From assembly GCA_030248065.1 (NCBI GenBank), contig JASAMV010008795.1, positions 1 to 64,000 on the forward strand: a DNA stretch of 64,000 bases, read 5' to 3'. Position numbers and translations under genes: made by a program. The stretch is from Rhynchonema sp. JSB1_4. Its lineage: Eukaryota; Nematoda; Chromadorea; Monhysterida; Xyalidae. The notes below the pieces were generated by a model. That model was given only the letters and a program-made list of their open reading frames with translations, had not been told where the DNA came from and made no database searches. Below are positions 47,701 through 59,340 of this stretch, piece after piece (position 1 is the first letter of the stretch; each line of letters starts with the position of its first letter).

Positions 47701-50590
47701 GTTGCCGTGATGTTTCGGTGGTTCGGGTGTCACCCCACCGTCGGCGCCTACACTTTCCGCCTCACTGACGCTTGGCTCTGGCGTTGCCATTTCACGTTTC
47801 GGAGACCGATTTGTATCCGCGGTATCCTGCTGAAACACACAGGGCATTAAGATGTTGTTTTCTGCACAATGAGACGGCACACAATATGTGGCCACTGCGC
47901 AGCAATTTGCTGGTATAATACTGAGAATGCATCATGCGATCATACTTGACTTTCAAGACAAGTTACTTCATCCCACCACCACATGGAGCATTCGCACTGA
48001 CCATGTCCTGATGCACCGTCCGTCTGTGACAACATGGGATGAAACACGCAAAACTTGCTGCCGTGTTGCATCTTTCCAATGAGGCGATGTTTCACGCCCT
48101 AACCTGCTCTTTGTCAAGCGCAGTGCGATCCAATTGTTTGAGTTGACGTTTCAATTCCGATCGTTTCTCGATCAATTCTTTTGCGTTCAACTTTGGTGCT
48201 TTAGATTCCTGGTGATCTTTATGCACATCCACTGGCTCCTCATGAACACGACGACGTTTGTGGTCATTGGTCGACGGTTCGTTCGACTGACGCGAATGGG
48301 CACGCTTTCCTGTTTGTGTATGGAATATTAGAGCCCAGCACTGTACACTCGTGGTTTCCATTGGAGATCTGCGCCTTTACTTCTTTACTTTATCGGAAGG
48401 ATCTCATAGCAAAACTCGATGCCTAGGTGTATGCCGACATTAAACTGATAGGCCCGGTCTTTTTGGTCATGTAATCCTTTTCGGTTGAACATATTTCGAG
48501 ATAAATATGTTGTGCCACTGACTCTGATTTGCGTAATACTTTTTCGCTGGTCAAATTCATTATCTGGTCATCAAGGCAATAACGGAGCGGACCGATTGCC
48601 AAGATTGACAGTGGTTCAATCTGAGCACGCACAAAAACGCGCGCCATTCGTTTCCCACACGCACGACACTAAAGCTGGAGTTATGCTTGTCCATTTTGGG
48701 CTTGTAGACAATGAGGACAACATTTTTGTTTGAATCGTATTTTGTGATAGAGTTGATGCACAAATTTCGACCAGCATAAAAGTTGTTCCCCTGCACCAAA
48801 TCAACAACTTTTACGCTGGTCGAAATTAGTGCTCCAACTCTATCACAAAATATAACCATTGCAAAAATTTGTCCTCATTGTCTACAAGCCCAAAATGGAC
48901 AAGTATAGGTATCAATATCCGTTATATCTCAGTACAATGGTGTGAAACATCACCAACTATTGGCGTCGACTTCGAGCACCTCCCCATCATCATCGTCGTC
49001 CACAATCGCCACTCGACGTCGCGGTTTATCGATATCAACGGTTGTGCGTCTGTTAATGTGCGTTATTTAACGTGCGCCCATTTCATGCAATGTTGATATC
49101 AATAACAACGAATTCGTTCCACTTCTTTAAACTTTGAAAAAAACGTGAAAGTATTTTATAGTATTAGATCAAATTACCTTGATGATGCCGGACTGCGGCT
49201 GTTGGTTTGATTGCACACATTACGATTAGTGTTGTTGTTGCGCTGATCACGTGACTGTTGTTGTTGCGGATTGCGGTTGTTGTTGTTGTTCTGACGTGAC
49301 TGTTGTTGATGTTGTTGTTGCTGGTGTGGTTGAAACCGACGTTTCAGCGACGCACCCTCCTCGCTGTCACCTGGAATATGGTCAAGGTGAGCTGTATTCA
49401 CAAAACGAAACCCGAATCACGCTGGGCTGTATTTACAAAATGCCTCACAAACAAATGATGCAGGTGCAGGTTATCCCACCACTTATCATTGTTATCGAAC
49501 TTGTTCCAAGACTGCCAATTATTGACTCTCAGCTGGGGGACCACGTCAACAATTTCTATGTGCCTCGCAAGAAATCGTAAACCCTTTTATACCAGAAAGC
49601 CAGATTCATAAACCAAAAGAATGCTATACGCACTTGGCTAGCATTCAAAATGTTCCAAATGTTCACTCACCACGAATATGCAGGTGGATGCAGGTGTCGC
49701 CATATGGGCACCGTCCTTGGAACAGAAATCGTCGACAAATCTCCCTCTCCTGCTGCTGCCCACCACCCCCTACCATGCCCCCGACCCGTGTCCGATTAGC
49801 GCCCGACACCGGACCAGCCACACTTCGATTGTTGCTCTTTGAACGTGCATCACGCAAACGTTGATAACGTTGTGAGGATAGGGACTTGTTGCTGGATATG
49901 GTTGTGGTCGACAATTGCGACTTGAGCTGAGCTTCACCACCAGCACGACGTACGTTGCCACCGCTGCTGTTGGTGGCACCGCGACGAGAAGAGGTGGACT
50001 GGCTTGGATGCTGAAATGGGATGGACTAAGAACAGCATTGACTGACGGTAACGCATGAGATCAGTTCATATGGGTATGTGCTTGTGTTCTCATGGCGACG
50101 GGATGCGCTCACACCGACGATGACCTGGTGCACCGCCCGCGTTTGTGAAAACAGGACAAAACGGGGCAACCAAGACCACCACTCGATTACGATTTCATGG
50201 GTCGCGGTGTGGACCTGTTTCAGTCAAGCTCGATCAATAAGGCTGGAGCTCCATCACTGTCGTAATCACGCCCATTTGGACGTCGTGTGAGACAATCATT
50301 TCCGTCTTGATCTCCATATTCGCTTTCACCAGCGACAGCCAAATACAACAAAGCAGAACACACGATGGTCAAAGCGAACAGCTGGCGATTCGCTGTTCAT
50401 GAGGAGCGCATTTGCGCATCAAAAAGTGAACACCTCAACTCACGTCCCGATCGCCTAATCGTCGAAACACGCTCGGTTTGTTCGATTGTGCCCCGTCGTT
50501 TCGCCGTCGCCCACCGCCATCAGTGGGACTGGGCGCTTGAATCGGTGTGTGTCTCCGATCACCTGACCCATTGCTGCGTCGGTCCGACAT
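38749..50590 (-). CDS. ZC3H13/Flacc-like m6A methyltransferase-complex subunit
   Basis: Nuclear adaptor of the WTAP-VIRMA-HAKAI complex. Thirteen exons connect with consistent phase to about 1528 aa (human ZC3H13 is about 1670): 50590-50444, 50010-49671, 49370-49178, 49049-48958, 48309-48104, 47829-47680, 47404-46542, 46262-46051, 42603-41305, 40758-40544, 40067-39647, 39378-39197, 39015-38749. The N-terminus has KPSVFRRLGDRD, matching the family's PSVFERLG, then one CCCH finger (CRRFLFQGRCPYGDTC, HLH; C-x8-C-x5-C-x3-H). There follow a Gln/Asn tract, an acidic patch, a short helical exon (KELIEKRSELKRQLKQLDRT), long Arg/Asp/Glu/Ser-rich and His-rich regions, and the C-terminal domain with CSPMADTEL resembling SAPMVDNEL of ZC3H13. 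Intron 8 (42604-46050) is swollen by transposons. The 3' site of exon 13 (CAAG) is weak. Orthology is inferred from the two end motifs plus architecture. Confidence 0.85.
40795..40928. mobile_element. MITE family L copy 2
   Basis: AGTACTGTCGTCAAATCAAG end with inverted counterpart; same interior as 35359-35486. Lies in an intron of the ZC3H13-like gene. Confidence 0.7.
43805..44195. repeat. Interspersed ATCTATCTATCGTCAACA repeats
   Basis: Seven copies (one with CTCTC) of ATCTATCTATCGTCAACA at about 43805, 43836, 43866, 43896, 44089, 44142 and 44173, separated by unequal spacers of about 12-175 bp. All are in the same orientation. Confidence 0.85.
44534..45225. mobile_element. Non-autonomous hAT-like element with CCGGCC words
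   Basis: Termini CAGAGGTCGCAATCGGGCCG and complement, with a perfect 8-bp duplication TCCTGAAT (44526-44533, 45226-45233). Its end is related to the CAGAGATCGG family at 18519. Contains a nested piece of the CAGTGGTGTAGC family. Confidence 0.85.
48686..48905. mobile_element. MITE with about 100-bp inverted ends
   Basis: CTTGTCCATTTTGGGCTTGT at the left and its complement at the right, continuing through GTCTACAATGAGGACAA-type sequence to a centre near 48795. In intron 4 of the ZC3H13-like gene. Related pieces with TTTCGACCAGCGT occur at about 26998, 30270 and 51970. Confidence 0.75.
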
Positions 50591-51130
50591 TGTTGTGTTC
50601 TGTTCAGGATCAATTTGATTAGTTTTTCTATTCCATGTCGCTGGTTTCACAACTGAAAGAAATCGTAATCGCTTTTATCGTTTTTCTTTTGCACGAATAT
50701 TGCCAGAAAACAGAAACAACGAGCACACGTGTGCACAATGGCGGCCCAGAGAAAACAATATGTGCAAAAGCACGAGACAGGGCAGGCCTCGGATGGATGT
50801 TTGAACATATCAGCCGGTTGCTGTGTGAGTGCGGGCAAGTCACAACCAAAATGTTTCAACAACAACAGACACCAGTGTGCGTACCCCTCCTTGTCTCTCT
50901 CGGTGTGTGTCTTTCAAGTGTACATGTGCACAACCAACTGGCGTGTGTTGATACGCACATTCGACCTTGCTGCCATGCCACGACGCAAAGTTCTTGTCTG
51001 GTGACGTTCATCTATTTTTGGTCCTGATTGGTTTCTGTATTATTGTCGTTTTTCTGAGTTCTTTCGATTCAAATTTGTGCGTTCGACACCCGAAATTTTT
51101 TTTTGAGCCCGAAAACAAACGAACCGAAAA

Positions 51131-53173
51131 ATGGCCAATTCACCCAAAAAGAACAAGAAATCGGCCGAATCCGCTGACGACGCGCCCGGCATGTTCTGGC
51201 GTCTGCTGAATTTGATAGCAGCCGGTTTGATGATGTTTCGCTCCTATACGTTAATCGTGACAGATCCGGACTGGTGGATATGGGTACCGATGTATTCGGT
51301 CAGTTTGGATGCTGCACACGAGATTTGATGCGGGATGGCTGTCCTCCAGACCGGCCCCTTTCCAGCGCCCAGCTTTGGCAACAAGAACATCCTATCGGAG
51401 CGTTCGAATCACCGCTAGGCCTGCACTTACATAGGCTGCCCGTATGCCCAAGCCCAAGCCTGAACATAAGCCTGCCTGTTTTTACAAAATACGTACAGTA
51501 TGTACGGGTGGTGGTGCACCAGGTGCGGATGAACGAGCAGCCCAAATATCCACCCCCAGTCCTCCCTATTCCCTAATCCCTACAGGTCGGCAGTGCGTTG
51601 TCGTTGAGCATCGCCGTGCGTCCGACGCAGTCCAACAGCGTGTGGCGTTATTTGTGCGCACTGATGATTGTGTGTGGCTCGATGTACGTCGTGTACACAA
51701 TGTGGGTCGTCAGGGAAGTGGCCACGGCCGCCTACTTGTGGCATGGAGGGGAGTTGATGGAAGGTTGGTCACTGTTGTGTTCTCTGGACGTCGTCCCAAT
51801 GGGTTCCCTGAGGCATACGCTTGGCCAGAACACATGGTACCCTTAGCGGATGCGGCGGGCAATTGTCTGGACGTCAATGCAAATCGTCAGTTCTGGTCGT
51901 CTACGTAGACAGACCAAAGTGGTCCTGAATGAGTGCGAGGAAATTCATGCATGTCGTTGAGCTGCATTGACGACCAGCGTTAATGAAGTGCGTTGACCAC
52001 ATTAATATGAGCCGAACGCTGACGGTGCACCCCCGCGGACGGGGCCGGAGTCTGTCAATTTTTGTCTGATCCGTATTTTGGGATACAGCTGGTTTCGACC
52101 ATGGCAAAATTTGTTCTCACCAATGCACCCAATCAACGAGCTGGTGCTGCAGCTCCATCGCCAATCATACACCGATAAACTCGCCTATTCATCCACAGAT
52201 GTAGCGTCAGTCCAAAGTTGAAAACGTACGTGCAAGCCTCCATCGTCTTGGTAGCCGCACGCAGGGTTGGAAAAAAAATTTTTTTAAAAGTTTTTTTAAA
52301 AGCCTGAGGTTCGGGGAAATTTTTACCAAATTTGCCTAAAAACCGTAAAAACGCGAAAAAATGCAACTTTAATTGACAAATCACTTTTGTGACTTGGTTT
52401 GCATTACTTATGAAGGGTGTTTACGTCATTTCGGTGCGATCCAACAGTCTGTGCTTGATATGGACAGATGATTGCTGCTCTGTGGTATCAGACACAACAG
52501 TTTTGGTCGAATAAGCAAGACTCACTCATAAACCACACAGAATTGAGAATATAAGCTGCAGAAATACTTGTCGGGTAGCTAAATCAGTCGTATATGACCG
52601 ACCTGATGGGGCATGACATCGAAGTACCATGTATAGGTACATATACATGCATACTGTGTCACATGTATCACGGGAAGGTATAATAACATCATTTGGGGCA
52701 TCTTCGGTACGAAATACATGCCCCAAAGGTGATCTTGTGAAGAAAATTTTTCGACCCTTGAGAAAAAATGACAAAAAATAACCCCCAAAAAGGCCATTTT
52801 TGGACGTTTTACAACATTTTGTGCCTCCGAAAAAATTTAAAAAAAATTTTTTTTAATTTTTCTCAAAAACCCTTTTTTGCGCAACCCTGGCCGCACGCTG
52901 TCCCCTGTCTATTCGCCCACCCGAACCCCACTGATTGCAGGTCGTGAGATGGCCTACATGGCGATCACTGTCAGTTGGGCGACCATGTGTCGACTGCATG
53001 TGCACAAAATCGACACCATCGCCAATTTTATTAGATTCCTGATCTTTGCCGGCATTCTGTCCGGTTGTCTGCTGGTGGCCGTCTTCTCCACGTGTTTCTT
53101 CCACGGTGCTGGCGATCAGATCACCTATTGTCAGGCATTGTTCCGACCGGATATGGTGCTATCTGGCTGGTGA
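51131..53173 (+). CDS. TMEM220: TMEM220-family membrane protein
   Basis: Three plus-strand exons in phase: 51131-51298, 51586-51763, 52941-53173, about 192 aa. Five hydrophobic segments are visible: FWRLLNLIAAGLMMFRSYTL, WIWVPMYSVGSALSLSIAV, YLCALMIVCGSMYVVYTMWV, MAYMAITVSWATM and FLIFAGILSGCLLVAVF. The DPDWWIWVPMYS segment and the GREM/GRE junction match the family's DPDAEVWVVVYT and EEGRELSG. The family has no established biochemical activity. The protein is somewhat longer than human TMEM220 (about 160 aa), mostly at its C-terminus. Intron 2 carries an hAT-like insertion (52262-52889) ending about 50 bp before the exon 3 splice site. This is the only confident plus-strand gene in the window. 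Confidence 0.85.
52262..52889. mobile_element. Non-autonomous hAT-like element, CAGGGTTG family copy 2
   Basis: Termini CAGGGTTGGAAAAAAAA and CAACCCTG, perfect 8-bp duplication GCCGCACG (52254-52261, 52890-52897). In TMEM220 intron 2. Confidence 0.85.
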
Positions 53174-53368
53174 TACTACGCTGTGTGACATCATGTAGAT
53201 GTTTGACATTGGGTTTGTGGTAAATTCGCAGTTTTTTTAGTATTGTACGTATTATGGCAGGTATCAAATTTTGGGGATCAGCTAGGATTGAATCGAATTT
53301 TCGTTGCACGTGCGCGCTCGTACCACATGCACGTTTCCGATATCCTGAATTGGGTTGATGACTGCGGC

Positions 53369-53564
53369 GGGTGGAATTTTCGAAACGGTCATCTGCTGGG
53401 TGTCAATGTCGGTGTAGTTTGGTGGAAAACTCGGTCGGTATGAGCCCGGTGTACGCATGAAAAAGCATTGCCTGCTGTCAACGTGTTTCATGTTTGCACC
53501 GAGCTTACACCGACCTACACACCCAACTGGCATTTCGATGGACCGTTTCGAAAGTTTTTACCAC
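53369..53564. mobile_element. Family A MITE copy 5 (degraded)
   Basis: GGGTGGAATTTTCGAAACGG at the left and a diverged inverted right end. No target duplication is recognisable, so it is probably the oldest copy. Immediately 3' of TMEM220. Confidence 0.65.
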
Positions 53565-54381
53565 TGTATATAGTGTGTCATTTTCCCTGCGCCCAAAAAT
53601 ATTCACAAAGCGTCGGTTGAAAAATGTAGACTACAACAGTACTCTGCCAGTAAACTTGTTCGTTGATATTTTATTCATAAATATTTATTGTTTGTTTGTA
53701 TTAGGTATTTTAGCTTTTTGTAACGGAACTGTTAGCCGTTTACACTCTTCTATGCAAGCAGGTGATACCAGTTAATGTATATGTGTTTGACACTTGGCTT
53801 GTGCCTATCAGATTTACACCTGTTAAAATGTATTGGATCGTGTATTAAATGGATGTACCCATAATATCCGTAAGGTTTGTTTGTGGAATATAATTTCAAT
53901 AAAATGGCATGAAGCAGGATTCTTTTATAAAGTAAAACATCTAATCGAACAGACACGATTTCTGTCTCTGGGCTCGACACTACCATAACTTGAGTTGATT
54001 GAATTCTGCACAAAACCGATGTCCAACAGTTTTGTTACACGTGCAGCGGATAAGGATGTTTATAATGTGGTATTAATATACGTATAGCTAGACGGGGGCT
54101 CGTGCCTATGCCCCGGCTAAAGCTTCGCGCCCGCGCACCCTGGGCTATCCGAAAACCCGTTAGCATACCCAAAGCTACCCGTGAAAATTAAACCGTGCCA
54201 CCGAGGGAGGGGGCCACAGACATACATACGTCTTCCTGTTTTGGTAGTGTAGATAGTGCTGTGCTATAAATTGAAACATCACAGTGCTACGACCAATTTG
54301 GAGTGAAATTATTTGTTTGCTTACTTTCAACCGTTCGCCAAATCGGATTGACTTGATACCAAAAACAGGAACTTGCAATAA
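53565..54381. other. Intergenic, possible second exon of a small secreted protein
   Basis: Mostly AT-rich without features. On the minus strand about 54378-54325 reads VPVFGIKSIRFGERLK up to a GTAAGC site, which could belong with the signal-peptide frame at 54498-54382, but no join could be made. Confidence 0.3.
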
Positions 54382-54498
54382 TCAGCACTCCATCAGTGCG
54401 CGCACAAATAAATTATGGGATCGACCAGCGGTCAGCATCAGCAACAGCGCCACAAGGAAAATCACCAATAGGAATTGGCTTGTGTGCTGGCTTCCCAT
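54382..54498 (-). CDS. Short signal-peptide-like open frame
   Basis: A 38-codon minus-strand frame starting MGSQHTSQFLLVIFLVALLL and continuing MLTAGRSHNLFVRALMEC. It looks like a secretory signal followed by a few residues, as in the first exon of a small secreted or neuropeptide precursor. A 5' splice site within GATGGAGTGCTG is possible. No family recognised. Confidence 0.35.
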   Translation of the reverse strand: MGSQHTSQFLLVIFLVALLLMLTAGRSHNLFVRALMEC

Positions 54499-54843
54499 AA
54501 TGCATGCATATCTGTTGTTTTGAAGCAAATTTTGCACCATTTTATCGTTGGCACTAACAATACACGCAGCATAAATTACATACCGTTATATTTCAATTAC
54601 AATCACACTGGTACATGTCTGTATAAGTCCATATTTTACACTCGTCCACGAACGAACGGCCGATTTCGACTTGCATTCGACGACCGATTTGTTGCCGCCG
54701 ATAGCCGACTTTCGATCTCCGACCGGGAAAAGCCGATATGTACAGCGTTTGAGCAAGTCAACCACGGTGTTCAGCACACCAAACAGTGAAAGCCGATCTC
54801 AATATGTACAGCAATATGCTCAGTTTGAGATGCTCAACGCACC

Positions 54844-57220
54844 CTACAACTTCTGCGCCATAATCATGAAGGCCCCATCGTGTTCATACGTGCGCACTGC
54901 GTCCACGTTCAGGCCCGCTTGCCGCATCGCATCACAAATGTCCTGTTTGGTCAGATAGAGCAGATAGAAAATGTCGGTGCCAAATTCGTAGATGGTGTCT
55001 TCAAGAACGGATCCAATAATCAGTCGACCGCCCGGTTTGAGCAAATCAACTATGTTGCACATGGCCGTTTTGTATTGGTCGATGTCGCGTGAGGCCGACT
55101 CCAGACAGAATATCGACGTGATTATGTCAAAGGACTCGCGCGTGCCCTGAAAATCAGGCGTAAGGAGCGTACCTATACACTGTATCAAAACTGATGATTT
55201 AGAAAGCAAATGAGGCGAATGGATCCCCACCTCGTCAGTGGCCACCAGTCCCGGCATGTGTACGTCGCAGAACCAGATTTTTCGAGTCTTAGATTTGGCC
55301 AGCTGCTCCATCGCTACCAGATCTGGCGGACGAGTACCTGCGACACCTGAAGTTTGGGTCGCATTGACAGAATCGATAAATTTGATGCGGCCCCAATTGT
55401 TGGAGCGCTTGATTCAAAGAATGATGGCCATGCAGAATGAAGGAGTCGCACAGACAATGGGATGCAAGCATAGGCAATCCGCCAGCCCATGGCACTCAAC
55501 ACCAGGGTTGGGCAAAAAACTTTTTTTTTTCAAAAAAATCGTTTTTTTAAAAAGCGTTTTTTAAAACGCCCAGATGACCAAAATATGCCCCCAAAAAAAA
55601 TGGAAAACGCTCATGTTGGGAAGAAAACGTGGTCAGGGCGAACTTAAGTTAAATCCGGAATCCGGAACCCGGAAATAATTTGCATACAAAAATGCAAAAC
55701 ATTTCTGGGTTCCGGAAATATTTCCGGAAAACGCAAGAATTTACATGCAAAAATAATGCGTTTTCCGGAAATAATTCCGGATTCCGATTTCCGGATTCAA
55801 CCTACTGTAAGCCCGCCCTAAATGAAGTAATTCTATGTGTTCTGAGGCAAAGTAAACGGGTTTCACCCTTTTCTAGCGAGTTGTTAAGATCCCATATCAG
55901 ACCCGCATCATGGGACCAATTTTGGCCGGGGTCATCATTGAAAGTCAAACTCCGTTTATCGACGTATCTCGACAAAGTAAAAATTGGTCGACATTGAAAA
56001 AAATGTGACAAAAAATTAATTTTCCTTGAAAATCAGGGTACTTTCCCTGAAAAATCAGGGAAATTCAGGATTTAAAAAAACGGAAAACTGCCCTGACGCT
56101 TTTTTTTAAAAAAACGTCGTTTTTTAAGAAAAAACGTCGTCGTTTTTTTTGCCCAACCCTGCTCAACACACAGGCTTACATGCTACATTACTGCCGTCAA
56201 TGAATGCCTCTATTCTCTTCAGTTATCCGTTGTAACATCCCCAAATTTTGCAACAGTGCAGAAAAGTGTTATGTCAAGCAGCAAATGAAAACCGGATAAA
56301 TTAAAAAGCTGCCATCAAAGTACGGCACTCGCCCAAAGTGTACATTTTGTTCAGAAAATTGTGTGTGCTGCTGCATGAGCCGTGTGTATAAAAAGTGCCA
56401 TGAGCCGATGGATTGGCTGTACTCAGAGATCTTGGGACTTCGGCATTTCGAAACTGTTCATGAAATTCTGGTCACTGATCACAATATATATAGGTAGCGT
56501 TTGTCAGAGGAGTTTTAAAAGACAAGCACCGATATCAGACTTGGTGATAGGATCGAATCTGCCTTGGCTCCTGGTTTTTGTACACTCATCATGGCACTTG
56601 GCAGATCCAAATTGTACGATCATCAAGTCTGATCCCGACTTCAGGCGCATCAAACACGGTGCGACACCGCTGCCGAGCCAGACGACCTTCGACTAGCGCC
56701 ACCGATTTGACGATCGGCAGCCAGTCGAACGTGCTGCAGCCATCCAGCCACTTCTGTAGTTCGCATCGACTCAGTGACGTGTAGTCGCTCAGGTAGATGT
56801 CGGTGGCGTACTCGCGGAAACACAACGCCACGTAGATTGTTGGGCCAGAACCTGTACGATAGATGGACACCGGGTGAGCAACACCCCCGATACCAGCAAC
56901 GGGCACGCGGCCGGCGCGAGCCTGTGCTTCAAACCTCAACCATACCCACCAACATCCAACAGTCGACAACTGCTCGGATCCTTCGGCAACATGGCGATAA
57001 ATTGTGGAATGGCGAAAAGCGCGAGCTTCATACCTCTGCGCAACGCCTTCTGCGAATAGAAATGGTCCAAATATTTGTACGGGTCGAATTCTTTGTGATA
57101 ATCGCCCGGCTGATAGATTTCGGTGCCGATTGGCAGTTGTGTATCGTGATCGCACGTTGTGTACACTTGTTGACCAGAAGAGCCTTGCTTCTCCTCCGCC
57201 ACTGTGGTTGATGATGACAT
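54844..57220 (-). CDS. NNMT/PNMT/TEMT-family small-molecule methyltransferase
   Basis: SAM-dependent N-methyltransferase of the nicotinamide/phenylethanolamine/thioether methyltransferase family. Four exons in phase: 57220-56950, 56851-56618, 55337-55231, 55146-54844, about 304 aa. Visible landmarks: FDPYKYLDHFYSQK near the N-terminus, the SAM-binding LLDVGSGPT created across the first intron, DIYLSDYTSLSRCELQKWL, then DIITSIFCLESASRDIDQYK, LLKPGGRLIIGSVLEDTIY and FMIMAQKL at the C-terminus. All match the family order. Substrate cannot be told from sequence; animals use members on nicotinamide, indolamines or catecholamines. Intron 2 contains an hAT-like element (55503-56161). Confidence 0.92.
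55503..56161. mobile_element. Non-autonomous hAT-like element, CAGGGTTG family copy 3
   Basis: Termini CAGGGTTGGGCAAAAAA and complement, perfect 8-bp duplication CTCAACAC (55495-55502, 56162-56169). A TTCCGG-word MITE (55635-55820) is nested inside. Confidence 0.88.
55635..55820. mobile_element. TTCCGG-word MITE, copy 2 (nested)
   Basis: Ends AGGGCGAACTTAAGTTAAAT and a near complement, interior as at 17972-18152. It has inserted into the hAT-like element at 55503. Confidence 0.7.
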
Positions 57221-57463
57221 CGTGCTGGAAACCAGGATTAGAAACTACAAACAAAAATTATGCGATCACGTCATTGACCAGAATAATTCAATAAAAAGTT
57301 CGGGTGATAACATACATACTGGCAGATCAATTAGAAGATGCATTTGCAAAACTCAAAACAAAGAATGTGCTCTGCCAGGCTGTGTTGTACAACGTGTGTT
57401 GGTTTTCAACAAGCCCGTACGTCCGTCAGCAAAAGAAACAGTAAGAAAGTGGCGCTTCAGCTA

Positions 57464-58542
57464 CAGATCCCACAACAAGTAGCGTCCCAGTGCGCAGGAT
57501 TTTTTCGGCCTACCGCGGTTGACTGCAGTCAACCGCAAGCCCACCGGATTGCTATCTTTAACACGCAAGGTATAGGCGACAGCGACCCACCGGGGGCTAC
57601 CGGGGGCTACCGCCTGCTACCGCGGTCGACTGCGGTGGGGCGCGGTGACTGCGCACTACCGCGCTCCCTTGGCTTGCTCACTTTTTGTTTTTTTTATCGT
57701 ACTTGCTGCTGTTTACTTGCTTTTGAGCTCCATTCAGCTCGGTCTGGGTTGTGTTTCAAAAGTCGCAGATGCGGGTATTGCAATTCACCGAACGTGGAAT
57801 GATAACCGCAGCATTTTTTGTTCTCAAACTTTACTTATTAAGAACGAAAATCAAAATATGCATGTTGGTTCGCTGTGAAAGACACGTGCAAATGTTGATA
57901 AAACGGCAGTCCAAGATACTGTACATACAATATACTGAACCATTTTCTGAAATATAAAGCGGCAAAACCATTCACAAGAAATTAGATGGGATACGTTGTG
58001 TTGTGATAGCGGACGTAAAACTTGCATGTAATAATAGTCTGGTGTGATATCGAAATTGAAACTTGTATGTAATAATCTTGAGTCATTGCGCGAGCGTGAA
58101 ACTTGTATGTGATATGATAATAATCTTATGTGATAACGGATAGCGTGTTCTTTTTTCTAATCAAAAGTCGTTTAGTTATGAGTAGTAAGCCTCAATTTCG
58201 TACTATTGCATAAACAAAATTTAGTGTAGCATATTTTTACTTCGTGACTTTTAAAACACAAACCAGACCGAGCTGAATGGAGCACAAAAGCAAGTACATA
58301 AATAGCAGCAAGTACGATCAAAAAAAACAAAAAGCGAGCAAGCCATGGGAGCGCGGTAGTGCGCAGTCACCGCGCCCCACCGCAGTCGACTGCGGTAGCA
58401 GGCGGTAGCCCCCGGTGGGTCGCTGTCGCCTATACCTTGCGTGTTAAAGCTAGCAATCCGGTGGGCTTGCAGTTGACTGCAGTCAACCGCGGTAGGCCGA
58501 AAAAATCCTGCGCACTGGGACGCTACTTGTTGGGGGATCTGT
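57464..58542. mobile_element. Element with ~270-300-bp terminal inverted repeats
   Basis: From AGATCCCACAACAAGTAGCG at 57464 to the complement ending at 58542. The arms are nearly identical through GTTGACTGCAGTCAACCGC, GCGACCCACCGGGGGC and GAGCTCCATTCAGCTCGG. The left arm has an extra 12-bp duplication (CGGGGGCTACCG). The central about 500 bp is AT-rich and non-coding. Superfamily unknown. Confidence 0.85.
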
Positions 58543-59340
58543 AGGTAATATGTACACTGGGGTAAAAGCGCGCGCGCGAGTTGTTATTGCTCCGAAAGTT
58601 GGTTGCTCCCCTCAGGTCAGCAGCGCACACAAGTTGTCCACGCAGCTGCAGGGACACACGTGAGCCGAACAAATGCACCAGCACGCTTCTCACGTACAAC
58701 AGTTTGCACGTAGAGCAAGCTTCGGGCCTGCTCTTGCTTGTTGTTGAGAATATTGATGCAACGCGCATAGGACTGCACTGCACAGTTTGTTCCACAGTTT
58801 CATTGGCAACGTTATCCGGCTTGTAGTATTGTGGTCAAATCAAGCCATCAAATCAAGTAGTCACATCACATGTGTTATTTCTCGCGCTCATTGGGGCTCG
58901 TACATATTGTTGCTTGATTTGGCGACAAAATTTGACGAGCTGATTTGACGACATTATTGTTAGCCCCCTGTGTACGTCTGAAAGCGAGCGTCTACACTAA
59001 TATTCTAAACGCTGCAATTTATGGGCTGACGTTCGTTAGCGGGTTCAACAACCAGATTGACTGGTCGTGCTTTGCAAAACGCTTTTGTTCGCACACAGTA
59101 ACAATCTTAATCAAGATCACATGATATAGTTGAATCCCATACTCGTACAGTTCCACATGGGTCGAACAAGCCATAATGCTTAGTGGTTTTCAAATTCAAA
59201 TGTTGTGTAAATGTATGGAAGTGACAATAAATCGTCCGGTTACTCAAATCCAATTCACAGCGTCTCATTTCTGAGAATAATCAGATATAGTCACGTGTGT
59301 GAGGTGGGAAATCTACCAATGTGCAGGTATACAACAATAA
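58543..59340. other. Intergenic with one MITE
   Basis: Contains the family L MITE at 58824-58961; otherwise no feature recognised. Confidence 0.4.
58824..58961. mobile_element. MITE family L copy 3
   Basis: AGTATTGTGGTCAAATCAAG with inverted end TGATTTGACGACATTATT; interior TGTTATTTCTCGCGCTCATT as in the other copies. Confidence 0.7.
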
